Translations under genes and position numbers: made by a program
The notes under the pieces: model-generated
Seen by the model: the letters and a program-made list of their open reading frames with translations, nothing else
Databases searched by the model: none
What the model was told of the DNA's origin: nothing
In this document: positions 44,699 to 53,343 of the stretch, in pieces
How positions within the stretch are numbered: the stretch's first letter is position 1
Layout of the letters: the number at the start of each line of letters is the position of its first letter
DNA from: Cylindrospermum stagnale PCC 7417
GTDB taxonomy: Bacteria > Cyanobacteriota > Cyanobacteriia > Cyanobacteriales > Nostocaceae
Direction of reading: 5' to 3'
DNA: 64,000 bases
Assembly (NCBI RefSeq): GCF_000317535.1
Contig: NC_019757.1
Location: 347,001 to 411,000 of the forward strand

Positions 44699-45481
44699 TC
44701 ACTGATAAATTCTTTGCCGCTGCGCTTCATATAACATTAAAGCCGCGGCGATCGCCACATTCAAGGATTCTACACCGGGGCTGAGGGGAATTTTGACTTG
44801 CTGATCGGCGATCGCTACTAAATCGGCTGACAAACCAGCACCCTCATTCCCTAACAAAATCAAACTTGGTTTTCGCCAGTCTATCTGCCAATAAGTGGAA
44901 GTTGCACTCGCCATTGTTGCCACCACCTGCATTCCCGCCTGCTGACTTTGTTGGACTGTGGCTTTTAAGTCTTCGCTCACTGCCATCTCTAGGCGGAACC
45001 ATTGCCCCGCAGAGGCACGTAACACCTTTGGATTCTCTAACTCCACACTATCCCCACTCAGCCACAACCCTGATGCGCCAGCCGCCGCCGCCGTGCGAAT
45101 GATTGTCCCCAAGTTGCCCGGATCTTGCACAGTTTCCAAAGCTAGGACTAACCCAGTTAACGGCACTTGTGTTTGGCGATCGCTTCTTTTTGCCGCCGCC
45201 ACCACACCATCCGGTTGCACAGTCGTCGCCATCGCCGCTAAAACTTCCTCACTGACAATTTCTGTGCGATCGCACCGACTACAAGCCTCCTGCCACAACA
45301 GCGGATGATTTGCTTGCCATTGGGGAGTACAACACACTACAGCTAACGGGTAATTCACCGCACAAGCTTCCTCTAGCAGGTGCGTCCCTTCCAACAAAAA
45401 TAACTCTTGCCTGTGGCGCTCCTTGGTGGAGTGCAGTTTGCGAATTTGCTTAACTAGGGTATTTTGTAAACTTGTCAACAC
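44699..45481 (-). CDS. TrmH/SpoU-family RNA 2'-O-methyltransferase
   Basis: 260 residues from a GTG start. The knot motifs are seen: LVLALETVQDPGNLGTIIRT (motif 1), SLILLGNEGAGLSADLV (motif 2, N-E-x-x-G) and VKIPLSPGVESLNVAIAAAL (motif 3, deep trefoil knot). The N-terminal part is the L30e-like RNA-binding domain. It would methylate a ribose in rRNA or tRNA using SAM; the target nucleotide is not predictable. Cytoplasmic. A tRNA-Leu gene lies 55 bp upstream on the same strand. Confidence 0.9.
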   Translation of the reverse strand: MLTSLQNTLVKQIRKLHSTKERHRQELFLLEGTHLLEEACAVNYPLAVVCCTPQWQANHPLLWQEACSRCDRTEIVSEEVLAAMATTVQPDGVVAAAKRSDRQTQVPLTGLVLALETVQDPGNLGTIIRTAAAAGASGLWLSGDSVELENPKVLRASAGQWFRLEMAVSEDLKATVQQSQQAGMQVVATMASATSTYWQIDWRKPSLILLGNEGAGLSADLVAIADQQVKIPLSPGVESLNVAIAAALMLYEAQRQRIYQ

Positions 45482-45490
45482 AATCTTAGT

Positions 45491-45532
45491 ATTTTAGATT
45501 TTGGATTTTAGATTAATCCAAAATCCAAAATT
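45491..45532. repeat. AT-rich palindromic repeat
   Basis: Inverted repeat built from ATTTTGGATTTT and its complement. It lies between the trmH gene and tRNA-Leu and could act as a weak terminator for the tRNA on the minus strand. Confidence 0.55.
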
Positions 45533-45536
45533 GATA

Positions 45537-45618
45537 TGCGGAACCCGGGACTTGAACCCGGAAGCCTTGCGGCACTAGAACCTGAATCTAGCGCGTCTGC
45601 CAATTCCGCCAGTTCCGC
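45537..45618 (-). tRNA. tRNA-Leu (anticodon CAG)
   Basis: 82 nt on the minus strand with acceptor GCGGAAC/GTTCCGC, discriminator A, T-loop GGTTCAAGTCC-type and a long variable arm (TGCCGCAAGGC). The anticodon stem-loop CTAGA-TTCAGGT-TCTAG gives CAG, reading CUG. CCA is not encoded. Confidence 0.95.
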
Positions 45619-46031
45619 TGGCATTTGTTTCTTATCGACAATTTCTAATTATTGCGTAATAATTTCAGTCTGTCAAGCTTATGGCTATAGCTGTTTCACG
45701 AGTGAGCAATTTAGGCCCGTTGCCTGATGTTGGGGGTTAGGGATAAAGATGCATTTCTCAATCCCCAAACCTCAGTATTTAGGGAACATAGCTGTACTGT
45801 CACTGAGTATTGAGTTTTGCCCAATGGGTATATTGGGGTATTCTTCTTGATGAGAAATTACCAATGCCCAAAAAGCTTACTACTAATTACTTTCAGCCAT
45901 TAGTTTCCACAGGACAAAACATTTATTGCTCTAATCCATAGCAGCAAAATGTAGACAAACGGATTCTTTACTGTAGAATCAAAACCAACTTCAAACCTTT
46001 AATATTACGTACTTTTTTTGGAGGTAGGCTT
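45619..46031. other. Intergenic region upstream of murA
   Basis: About 410 bp. No gene seen. It must hold the tRNA-Leu promoter (minus) and the murA promoter (plus), but no box is convincing. A strong Shine-Dalgarno (TTTGGAGGT) ends it at 46018-46025. Confidence 0.4.
46018..46025 (+). promoter_or_regulatory. Shine-Dalgarno deciding an ATT start for murA
   Basis: GGAGGT at 46020-46025 is followed seven bases later by an in-frame ATT at 46032 (ATTAATTCTTCT). No ATG or GTG is in frame between it and the conserved MurA start region, and the TTG at 46092 has no Shine-Dalgarno. Confidence 0.6.
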
Positions 46032-47405
46032 ATTAATTCTTCTAGCAGCTTACCAGATGCCAAGTCATCACCTGAAGCAGACTCCTCAGTCTTGCAAATA
46101 TGGGGTGGGCATCCTTTGCGAGGTCATGTAAGAATTAGCGGGGCAAAAAATTCAGCATTGGTGATCATGGCTGGAGCCTTGCTTTGTTCGGGAGATTGTC
46201 GTATCCGCAATGTTCCCTTATTAGCGGATGTAGAGCGCATGAGCCAGGTTTTATTGGCTTTAGGTGTGCGCCTAACAAGACAAGGCGACATTTTAGAGAT
46301 CAATGCCAGCGAAATTACCACATCCAAAGCTCCATACGAACTAGTTACCCAATTACGGGCTAGTTTCTTTGCCATTGGCCCAATTTTAGCCAGACTAGGG
46401 GTGGCACAAATGCCCTTACCAGGCGGTTGTGCCATCGGCGCCAGACCGGTTGATTTGCATGTCCGGGGACTGCAAGCAATGGGGGCAGAAGTGCAAATTG
46501 AACATGGCATTTGTAATGCCTATGTTCCTGGTGCCACTGGCCGATTAAAGGGAGCCAAGATTTACTTGGACAGCCCTAGTGTGGGTGCGACAGAAACCTT
46601 GATGATGGCAGCTACCCTAGCGGATGGCGAAACCATTATCGAAAATGCCGCACGGGAACCAGAAGTAGCCGATTTGGCTAATTTCTGTAAAGCGATGGGA
46701 GCCAAGATTTACGGTGCGGGGACGGGTACGATTACCATCGTCGGTGTTCCCCAATTGCATTCTCTCGACTACACAATCATTCCCGATCGCATTGAGACAG
46801 GAACTTTTTTAGTCGCTGGAGCAATCACTCGTTCTGAACTAACCTTGTCGCCTGTAGTTCCAGACCATTTAATCCCAGTAATTGCCAAGTTACGAGACAT
46901 CGGCGTGCCAATCATTGAAGAAGCGCCCGATTGCTTACGCATTCTGCCAGCGGAAACCTTGAGAGCAACGGATATTGAAACCTTGCCTCATCCAGGGTTT
47001 CCCACGGATATGCAAGCACCGTTCATGGCTTTGCTGACACTGGCGGAAGGCGACAGCTTGATTAACGAATCAGTCTTTGAAAATCGCTTACGTCATGCTT
47101 CTGAGTTAAATCGCTTGGGGGCAGATATTCGCATCAAAGGCAATGCGGCCTTCGTCCGAGGAGTGCCAACTTTGTCGGGGGCACCAGTATTAGGCACAGA
47201 CTTGCGGGCATCAGCAGCATTAGTCATAGCCGGACTAGCAGCATCTGGACAAACCACAATTCAAGGCTTGCATCACTTAGATCGCGGCTACGATCGCCTC
47301 GATATGAAGTTACAGCAATTAGGCGCTAAAATCCTGCGTGTGGGTGATACGTCACCAGATGCAGAATTACTTGCCAGCACTCCCCCGGCGTCGGTCTCAT
47401 TGTAG
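46032..47405 (+). CDS. murA: UDP-N-acetylglucosamine 1-carboxyvinyltransferase
   Basis: 457 residues if started at ATT 46032, 437 if at TTG 46092. Catalytic Cys lies in [17 protein letters not shown]. The other hallmarks are [20 protein letters not shown], the loop [20 protein letters not shown] and [20 protein letters not shown]. It transfers enolpyruvate from PEP to UDP-GlcNAc, the first committed step of peptidoglycan synthesis. Fosfomycin target. Cytoplasmic, monocistronic. The upstream 20 codons are Ser/Pro/Ala-rich, as in other cyanobacterial MurA proteins. Confidence 0.95.
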   Translation: MNSSSSLPDAKSSPEADSSVLQIWGGHPLRGHVRISGAKNSALVIMAGALLCSGDCRIRNVPLLADVERMSQVLLALGVRLTRQGDILEINASEITTSKAPYELVTQLRASFFAIGPILARLGVAQMPLPGGCAIGARPVDLHVRGLQAMGAEVQIEHGICNAYVPGATGRLKGAKIYLDSPSVGATETLMMAATLADGETIIENAAREPEVADLANFCKAMGAKIYGAGTGTITIVGVPQLHSLDYTIIPDRIETGTFLVAGAITRSELTLSPVVPDHLIPVIAKLRDIGVPIIEEAPDCLRILPAETLRATDIETLPHPGFPTDMQAPFMALLTLAEGDSLINESVFENRLRHASELNRLGADIRIKGNAAFVRGVPTLSGAPVLGTDLRASAALVIAGLAASGQTTIQGLHHLDRGYDRLDMKLQQLGAKILRVGDTSPDAELLASTPPASVSL

Positions 47406-47534
47406 GGTTAGCGGATGAAAGCCGACCTCCTTCTATGGTGGTATTTGGTTACTTAATGGCGATCGCATCCACCTGCTGATCAAAAAGCTGCTTGGAAACT
47501 TTCGCCATTAACTTACTTTGCAAATTCTTACCGT

Positions 47535-47771
47535 TCAACAACCGCTCTCATCAGAGTGCCGATGATGGCGGATTGTCTTAGCCACTGCATCTACATTTGC
47601 TTGTATAAATGGGTTATCAAGGTACTTGGTCAAGGTTTCGATGAGTTTTGCGGCAATCAAACAAGACTCATCTAATGTTAGGTCTGGATGCCGTTGTTTG
47701 ATTTGCTCTGCAAGAGTCGTCAATTTTTCATTGACAATTGATGCTGCGTTTTCTGTAACGAAGGTTATCAT
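47535..47771 (-). CDS. Small hypothetical protein
   Basis: 78 residues with an ATG start. Helical and soluble; it contains LTLDESCLIAAKLIETLTKY and a His-rich C-terminus (IRHHRHSDESGC). Not recognised as a family. It is a single minus-strand gene with an upstream inverted repeat (47809-47843) that could be a hairpin regulating it. No function is inferred. Confidence 0.6.
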   Translation of the reverse strand: MITFVTENAASIVNEKLTTLAEQIKQRHPDLTLDESCLIAAKLIETLTKYLDNPFIQANVDAVAKTIRHHRHSDESGC

Positions 47772-47808
47772 TGTAGTTATTGTGTTGATTTAATTGAATT
47801 TCAGAAAA

Positions 47809-47843
47809 ACACCAGCGCAGTTTTCCACCAACTACGCTGGTGT
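47809..47843. promoter_or_regulatory. Inverted repeat upstream of two small genes
   Basis: Arms ACACCAGCG (47809-47817) and CGCTGGTGT (47835-47843) with a 17-base loop. It lies between a minus-strand small gene and the XRE gene and may be a hairpin or operator. Confidence 0.4.
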
Positions 47844-48140
47844 GTTACTTTCTGACGAATTTCGGCAGAAGCCTTATCGATGTTGATGGGAAAAAATCAC
47901 TAGCATTGCCACAAGCTAGCGATAATCAAAGCAGTTATTGATACACTAAAAGAGTTTTAGGTTTTGATTTTCGTCTAAATATCTCCTAACTAAGGACAGG
48001 AAGCAGGACAGACACCTGTACCTTTTCCTGAAAATGAATGAAAGACTTTTAGAAAACCAGCTAAAATAACTGTTTCTTCCCGATTCGGTTAAATTGGCTG
48101 GATTCTGGTCGTTTGTTACTAGGCAAATTAACTAGCTAAA

Positions 48141-48163
48141 TAACTAGGCGCATTGCCTAGTTA
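48141..48163. promoter_or_regulatory. Perfect operator palindrome before an XRE regulator
   Basis: Two 9-bp arms, TAACTAGGC and its exact complement, surround a 5-bp spacer (48150-48154). The site ends 6 bp before the ATG of the XRE gene and covers its probable ribosome-binding region. A degenerate second site with ACTAGGCAAATTAACTAG lies at 48118-48135. This is the layout of an autoregulated operator. Confidence 0.7.
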
Positions 48164-48169
48164 AAATGT

Positions 48170-48436
48170 ATGGTAAAAAAGAGAAAACGTCAACCCCATA
48201 ATTCAGCGGAGGTAATTGTGCCGTTAAAGGCGATACGTGAACAGCTTGGTATGACTCAAGCTGAGTTTGCTGTTGCAATTGGTATAGACCCTTCTACCGT
48301 TAGCCGCTGCGAACGAGGCATTAGTGAACCTAGCCTGACAATTTTGCAAACAAAGCGATTATGCAAGCTGGTAGAAAAGGGTTTAGATGAACTACCCGAC
48401 TATTTAGGGAAGCATCCAGAAGAAAGTATGAGCTAG
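48170..48436 (+). CDS. XRE-family HTH transcriptional regulator
   Basis: 88 residues, all taken up by one helix-turn-helix domain: LKAIREQLGMTQAEFAVAIG and IDPSTVSRCERGISEPSLTI. Basic N-terminus. It binds DNA, probably its own operator palindrome just upstream, and may control a partner elsewhere because no antitoxin/toxin-type gene follows. Cytoplasmic. Related to plasmid- and phage-type repressors. Confidence 0.85.
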   Translation: MVKKRKRQPHNSAEVIVPLKAIREQLGMTQAEFAVAIGIDPSTVSRCERGISEPSLTILQTKRLCKLVEKGLDELPDYLGKHPEESMS

Positions 48437-48571
48437 TTGTGAAATTAGCGATCGCGCATGATCAAAACAAGTCTTCAATTAAGCGTAATTGCTCTTCAGG
48501 GATGAGAGTTTGAGCCTGCTGTAATACCTCTTGATAATTAGATATAAACCTTCTCTATTTACATTTAGCTT

Positions 48572-49285
48572 TTACAATTGCTCTATATCAACACCCAAAT
48601 CCCGCAACCTTTGGGCTAATTGTGCAGTTCGTTGTCGTTCCTGCTCTAACAGTGATTCTGCTTGTTCAGCGTGTTCCTTACCAGTGGGGATAATATTTCC
48701 CTCTTGATCACACCAACGCAACCAAATATCCTCCACACCTTCAAATTCTCCGCGCCACAAAGTTAAACCTAATTCAACTTGTTCTAACCAAGGTTCGCTC
48801 AATTCCACATAATGAGCTTCTCTTAACCCATACACCCGCAAAGGAATATTACCTAATTGTTGCAAAGGGTCAAATACCACATAATAAGCTACAGCTATTT
48901 GAGCATAATCTTTCAACTTGCTGCCAAGTTCATTTTCTTCCTTATTAGAAACAATTTCAATTACAACTTCTGGAGGTTTGCCAAACTCCCAGAAAAAATA
49001 AGAGCGATGTTCCTTTTGATTCCAGTCCGGGGGAATTTGCACATTCAGGCTGACAAAAACATCAGGTACTAATGGCGGTTGACGTAAAGCGTAGAACAAA
49101 CCCACATTAGCTGCTACTAAAAACCTCTGGGAATTATTCAGTGTCACCCAAGAACTGTAAAGACTTTCCGTTAACAGGCGCTGTTGCTTTTCCGAAAGCA
49201 GGTTATCAACAGGCGTATCATCTTCAGTGACAATGTGGCTGATGTCAACAGAAGTTACAGTCTCGTCTATGAGAACTTCAGACAT
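48572..49285 (-). CDS. Uma2-family (DUF820) putative endonuclease
   Basis: 237 residues. The nuclease-fold motifs are FVAANVGLFYALRQPPLVPD (Asp), YFFWEFGKPPEVVIEIVSNK (E-x-V/I) and VAYYVVFDPLQQLG. A C-terminal coiled-coil helix (AEQAESLLEQERQRTAQLAQ) follows, an architecture common in the longer Uma2 group. Different subgroup from the member at 26789. Role unknown. Confidence 0.85.
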   Translation of the reverse strand: MSEVLIDETVTSVDISHIVTEDDTPVDNLLSEKQQRLLTESLYSSWVTLNNSQRFLVAANVGLFYALRQPPLVPDVFVSLNVQIPPDWNQKEHRSYFFWEFGKPPEVVIEIVSNKEENELGSKLKDYAQIAVAYYVVFDPLQQLGNIPLRVYGLREAHYVELSEPWLEQVELGLTLWRGEFEGVEDIWLRWCDQEGNIIPTGKEHAEQAESLLEQERQRTAQLAQRLRDLGVDIEQL

Positions 49286-49448
49286 ACTTAAATACCACTT
49301 TTAGAAAGTTTTAAACTTCAGAGGTGCATTCCCTATTTATATATTTATCCGATTTTTAGGAAAAATCCCCAAACCCACCACCCATTACCCACCCGACATA
49401 ATCGCTATACTAGCTGTGGGAATTGCATTTTTCAGAGATTGCCATATC

Positions 49449-50324
49449 ATGTCTTTACTCAAAAGCCCGCTAATTGGTTTAAAAGCTGACTCATTTCGCC
49501 ATCCCCTAGACTTGGAAGCCACCAAAACTCTCAAGCAAATCCCAGGCTTAGACATGATGGTGCGAAATTGGCTAGGGCCAATGGCAGAACAAGTTTTTTA
49601 TGTAGAAAATATTGCCTCCAGCATTTTGGTGGGTGAAAAACAACTGCCCGATTTACACAAGTTGTTGTTAGACGCTTGCAAAGTTCTGGATATTGAACCA
49701 CCCCAGTTGTATATCCGGCAACATCCTGCTCCCAACGCTTACACCTTTGCCATGCGTGGTAAGCAGCCGTTTGTTGTTCTCCACACTTCCCTGGTTGATA
49801 TCCTCACACCAGAGGAAATACAGGCAGTGATTGCCCATGAGTTGGGGCATCTTAAGTGTGACCATAGCGTTTACTTGACGCCTGTAAATTTATTAGTATT
49901 AGCTGCGGGAATTTTGCCCAACGTTGGCGCTATAGTTGCCCAAGCGATACAGGCACAACTTTTAGAATGGGTACGCTGTGCTGAGTTTACTTGCGATCGC
50001 GCCGCATTGCTAGCAACCCAAGACCCGAAAGCTGTGATGTCAGTGTTGATGAAGTTAGCGGGAGGTTCCCCCACCTTAGCACCACAACTCAACCTCGATG
50101 CCTTTATTGATCAAGCACGCGCTTACGACGATATTAGCAAAACCGAACTGGGGGAAATGGTCAAATCCGCCCGCACAGCCCAATTAACCCATCCAGTACC
50201 AGTACTAAGGGCGCGAGAAATTGACCGCTGGGCTAGCTCTCAAGAATATCAAACCTTGTTGCAAAGTCACGGACAGAAATATACTAGCGAAGTTGCACCC
50301 AAAGGCGGGTGGCGAAATTGGTAA
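49449..50324 (+). CDS. M48-family membrane zinc metalloprotease (HtpX-like)
   Basis: 291 residues from the ATG at 49449 (MSLLKSPLIGLKADSF). The zinc site is AVIAHELGHLKCDH (HExxH) near residue 130, with a membrane segment just after it (LTPVNLLVLAAGILPNVGAI) and a third zinc ligand probably in CAEFTCDRAAL. It resembles HtpX/Oma1-like quality-control proteases. The final residues (EVAPKGGWRNW) are encoded by DNA closely matching the 5' end of the tRNA-Leu(CAA) gene 1.2 kb downstream. It overlaps the next gene by 16 bp if GTG 50309 is used. Confidence 0.88.
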   Translation: MSLLKSPLIGLKADSFRHPLDLEATKTLKQIPGLDMMVRNWLGPMAEQVFYVENIASSILVGEKQLPDLHKLLLDACKVLDIEPPQLYIRQHPAPNAYTFAMRGKQPFVVLHTSLVDILTPEEIQAVIAHELGHLKCDHSVYLTPVNLLVLAAGILPNVGAIVAQAIQAQLLEWVRCAEFTCDRAALLATQDPKAVMSVLMKLAGGSPTLAPQLNLDAFIDQARAYDDISKTELGEMVKSARTAQLTHPVPVLRAREIDRWASSQEYQTLLQSHGQKYTSEVAPKGGWRNW

Positions 50325-50326
50325 AC
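50288..50326 (+). repeat. Copy of tRNA-Leu 5' region fused to protease gene end
   Basis: 37 bp here (from about 50290) match 51518-51554, the 13 bp before tRNA-Leu(CAA) plus its first ~24 bp, with three substitutions. Short shared stretches such as GTTGCACCCAA and GGCGGGTGGCGAAA are exact. It encodes the last residues of the protease. Confidence 0.85.
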
Positions 50327-51421
50327 CAAAATCACCGCATTCAACCGATTAACTTATTTGAGTACGAACAGCTAGCAAAAGAGCATCTGTCTCAAATGTC
50401 CTTTGATTACTACAGCAGTGGTGCTGGGGATGAAGTGACGTTACAGGACAATCGTGCTGCCTTTGCACGAGTTAAGTTGCGACCGCGGATGTTAGTGGAT
50501 GTGAGCGATCGCAATTTGACTACCAACATTTTAGGACAACCCCTACAACTACCCCTATTAATCGCACCAATGGCTTTTCAATGTCTTGCCCATCCAGACG
50601 GAGAAATAGCCACCGCTCAAGCTACGGCATCGACAGGAGTGGGCATGGTGTTGAGTACAATGTCTACCAAAACCATTGAAGAAGTAGCAGCAGTTCGGGA
50701 AAAATTGCCAAATGCCCTGCAATGGTTTCAACTTTACATCCACAAAGACCGGGGATTAACTCGTGCTTTGGTAGAAAGGGCTTACACCGCAGGCTACAAA
50801 GCACTTTGTTTAACTGTAGATGCCCCCGTCCTCGGACAACGGGAGCGAGATCGACGCAATGAGTTTACCCTGCCACCAGGGCTGCATCTGGCTAATTTGA
50901 CAAATATCTCAGGGCTAGATATTCCCCATGAAAAAGGGGAGTCTGGGTTATTTACCTATTTCGCCCAACAGCTAAACTCGGCGGTAACGTGGCGCGACTT
51001 GGAATGGTTACAGTCTTTATCGCCATTACCTTTGGTAGTTAAAGGGATATTGCGGGGAGACGATGCTGTGCGTGCAGTAGAGTACGGTGCTAAGGCAATT
51101 GTGGTTTCTAATCATGGTGGCAGACAACTCGACGGTGCGATCGCTTCTTTCGATGCCCTGGCTGAAATAGTAGCAGCAGTGGATGAAAGAGCAGAAGTCT
51201 TATTAGATGGGGGTATCCGTAGAGGTACAGACATTCTCAAAGCGATCGCATTAGGAGCAAAAGCCGTACTCATCGGGCGACCTATTTTGTGGGGGCTAGC
51301 AGTAGCCGGACAACCAGGTGTATCTCATGTCATCTCGTTGCTACAAGATGAGTTAAATGTGGCAATGGCACTCAGCGGCTGCGCCAAGATCCAAGATATT
51401 GACTCTAGTTTGGTCAACTGA
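50309..51421 (+). CDS. FMN-dependent alpha-hydroxy-acid oxidase (lactate/glycolate oxidase)
   Basis: 370 residues from a GTG; a TTG at 50318 is an alternative. The flavin-barrel motifs are DYYSSGAGDEVTLQDNRAAF, LLIAPMAFQCLAHPDGEIAT, LCLTVDAPVLGQRERDRRNE and the active-site SNHGGRQLDGA with its catalytic His, followed by LLDGGIRRGTDILKA. Family members oxidise L-lactate or glycolate to the 2-oxo acid with O2. Heterocystous cyanobacteria are known to have a lactate-oxidising form. Cytoplasmic. It lies between the two copies of the 37-bp repeat; see findings. Confidence 0.92.
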   Translation: MAKLVNQNHRIQPINLFEYEQLAKEHLSQMSFDYYSSGAGDEVTLQDNRAAFARVKLRPRMLVDVSDRNLTTNILGQPLQLPLLIAPMAFQCLAHPDGEIATAQATASTGVGMVLSTMSTKTIEEVAAVREKLPNALQWFQLYIHKDRGLTRALVERAYTAGYKALCLTVDAPVLGQRERDRRNEFTLPPGLHLANLTNISGLDIPHEKGESGLFTYFAQQLNSAVTWRDLEWLQSLSPLPLVVKGILRGDDAVRAVEYGAKAIVVSNHGGRQLDGAIASFDALAEIVAAVDERAEVLLDGGIRRGTDILKAIALGAKAVLIGRPILWGLAVAGQPGVSHVISLLQDELNVAMALSGCAKIQDIDSSLVN

Positions 51422-51530
51422 GAAAGCCTGAAAGCCAGATTCCATCATCTCTTTGGATTGTGAAACAATATTTTTAATTTATCTTGTTGCAAAATCAAAA
51501 AATAGCGTACAATAGGAAAGTTGCACCCAA

Positions 51531-51614
51531 GGGCGGGTGGCGAAACTGGTAGACGCACCACACTCAAAATGTGGCGACCTTGCGGTCATAGGAGTTCGAT
51601 TCTCCTCCTGCCCA
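51531..51614 (+). tRNA. tRNA-Leu (anticodon CAA)
   Basis: 84 nt with acceptor GGGCGGG/CCTGCCC (one G-T), discriminator A, and the long class II variable arm (CGACCTTGCGGTCA). The anticodon stem-loop CCACA-CTCAAAA-TGTGG gives CAA, reading UUG. CCA is not encoded. Confidence 0.95.
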
Positions 51615-51679
51615 TTATTCAAAGGCTTGAAAAATCAGCCATTTAAGTGATTTCTAAATAAAGAAATCCCTAACTATCT

Positions 51680-51700
51680 CTTGTGGGGTGGGCATCTTGC
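51680..51700. repeat. Left half of REP-type palindrome split by an IS
   Basis: CTTGTGGGGTGGGCATCTTG lies to the left of the IS. The right half, with CCACCCCACAAG, lies at 53116-53167. Joined without the IS and one 9-bp copy they would form a single inverted-repeat element. Confidence 0.7.
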
Positions 51701-53115
51701 CATTGGTGTCAAGTTAAGGCATCAGCCCAGATGTCAAGTGACCGAGCAGCCGTTCGTCGGTGACGTTGACGGACGGCTTTGACCAACCCCATCGAACGAT
51801 GATGTTCTACGAGCCAAGGAATAAGTTGTAACCCAGGGTTACGTAAAAGTGCGCGGTGGAAAAAATAGAAACTGCGAAAAACCATTTCTACAGAAATGCG
51901 CTCAATTGGCTGTTGTAAAGCTACTGCGACATCGGCACACAAGTCATTAAGAACAGCGTAGAAAATCCAAGTAGCATATATTTGCATCTGCACACCATTA
52001 GTGCCACCAACCCACAGATAGGACAATCCCAATAAACGCTTAGTCAATAAAAATGCATCCTCAATGCGCCAGCGTCGACGGTATAATTCGCAAACTTCCT
52101 GTGCCGAAAGTTGTTGTGGGTCAAGAACATTAGTCAAGTAATGATACCAAGTCTTGCCCCACAATACGGAAACTTGGCGCATGGGATGGCGACATGGGTT
52201 GGTGTGATGCCATCCCATTTGAATAATTTCGTCTTTGTAGTGAGAGCCGTCAGAAAGTACACGTGCTACCTTATATCTCACCTTTTCCTTTTGGCGTGTC
52301 AGCACATACTTATTAGCTGTAGTCAGAGAATCAAACCATTCAAAACCATAAAATCCCATGTCTACTACGAGTAAACCGCCTGAAGGTAAACGTTCTAACA
52401 GTGCTTGCCACCAACGAGTCTCATTTCGTTTGACATCGGCATCATACCAAACTGCCACGGGAGTGTGAGTGAAAGCTTCAACCACCATCAGCATTTTTCC
52501 TGCCAACACCGCACCTGTTTTTTCTTGCAGTTGTCCGAAGTGTTTTTTCATGGCTTCGAGTGTCGAGGCGTCTCCAATCCAAATGGCGGGAAATTTCTCG
52601 GACACTGATGCCCAGGCTGGGGCTAATTCCCTTACACTCCTTTTAGCTGCTAGGCACTCTATGACCTGCTCTAACAGTTTGGCAAATAGATGAGCCGGTA
52701 GGCTGTTGAGTCTTTGAGACAAAGCTTGCTTACTCACTTTCGTTGCCTCTACCCACATCAATCCTTCTACTTCTAGGATTCGCAATACATCTGTTAAGTG
52801 CTGTACTTGTCTATACACTATACTCAACACTATTGCTGCCATTACTGGTAGGGTCAGTACTCGTGAGCGCAAGCTCCGTTCTTTATCTTTTACTTCTTTG
52901 AGGTTGGTAAATGTGCCTGGACTTACCAACTCAAACAACCTTGATTCTATCTCTTCACTTGCCGGAGCCGGTACGTTGACTCGATGGCGAAAATCTGGAT
53001 TCCCTTGCTTTTTCCGTGGTTTACTCATGGCTCTTTTCAACACCCCTGTGTTGACTTCTACCATTAGGTTTCCCTCTCTTGACACAAATCCATTTTTCTT
53101 AACTTGACACCAATG
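51701..53115 (-). mobile_element. Complete IS4-family (IS10/IS50-like) insertion sequence
   Basis: 1415 bp. Inverted repeats CATTGGTGTCAAGTTAAG (51701-51718) and the exact complement (53098-53115). Nine-bp direct repeats GCATCTTGC flank it (51692-51700 and 53116-53124), the target-site length of the IS10/IS50 branch. One intact transposase fills the element. Ends and target copies look undecayed, so insertion is recent. Confidence 0.92.
51709..53064 (-). CDS. IS4-family DDE transposase
   Basis: 451 residues from the ATG at 53064, which is inside the element and follows GAGAGGGAAA; longer reading to 53157 would cross the inverted repeat into flanking DNA. The catalytic residues are seen: IWIGDASTLEAM (first Asp), LLVVDMGFYGFEWF (second Asp), and YRRRWRIEDAFLLTK, the Y-R-E-K signature with catalytic Glu. 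It cuts and pastes its own IS. No frameshift or stop, so it is likely active. The stop lies in the left inverted repeat region. Confidence 0.93.
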   Translation of the reverse strand: MVEVNTGVLKRAMSKPRKKQGNPDFRHRVNVPAPASEEIESRLFELVSPGTFTNLKEVKDKERSLRSRVLTLPVMAAIVLSIVYRQVQHLTDVLRILEVEGLMWVEATKVSKQALSQRLNSLPAHLFAKLLEQVIECLAAKRSVRELAPAWASVSEKFPAIWIGDASTLEAMKKHFGQLQEKTGAVLAGKMLMVVEAFTHTPVAVWYDADVKRNETRWWQALLERLPSGGLLVVDMGFYGFEWFDSLTTANKYVLTRQKEKVRYKVARVLSDGSHYKDEIIQMGWHHTNPCRHPMRQVSVLWGKTWYHYLTNVLDPQQLSAQEVCELYRRRWRIEDAFLLTKRLLGLSYLWVGGTNGVQMQIYATWIFYAVLNDLCADVAVALQQPIERISVEMVFRSFYFFHRALLRNPGLQLIPWLVEHHRSMGLVKAVRQRHRRTAARSLDIWADALT

Positions 53116-53167
53116 GCATCTTGCCCGCCCATCAATCAGGGCAGCTAGTATCTCCACCCCACAAGAT
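53116..53167. repeat. Right half of REP-type palindrome next to the IS
   Basis: Begins with the 9-bp target repeat, then CCCGCCC, a short loop and CCACCCCACAAG. It pairs with the sequence left of the IS. Confidence 0.65.
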
Positions 53168-53343
53168 TGGCTAATTTATTCATTGGAAGTCCCTAATATT
53201 GTAGTTTGACGATATTACAACCTTGAGCTAAAATGAATAAAATAGTCATAGCAAAGCGGAAATTGGCTTTTAATGTGGCAATAATCGATATTCGGTTATC
53301 CTCGCTTTGCTAAAACTTTTTCAATCAAGAAAGGCCAGATATT

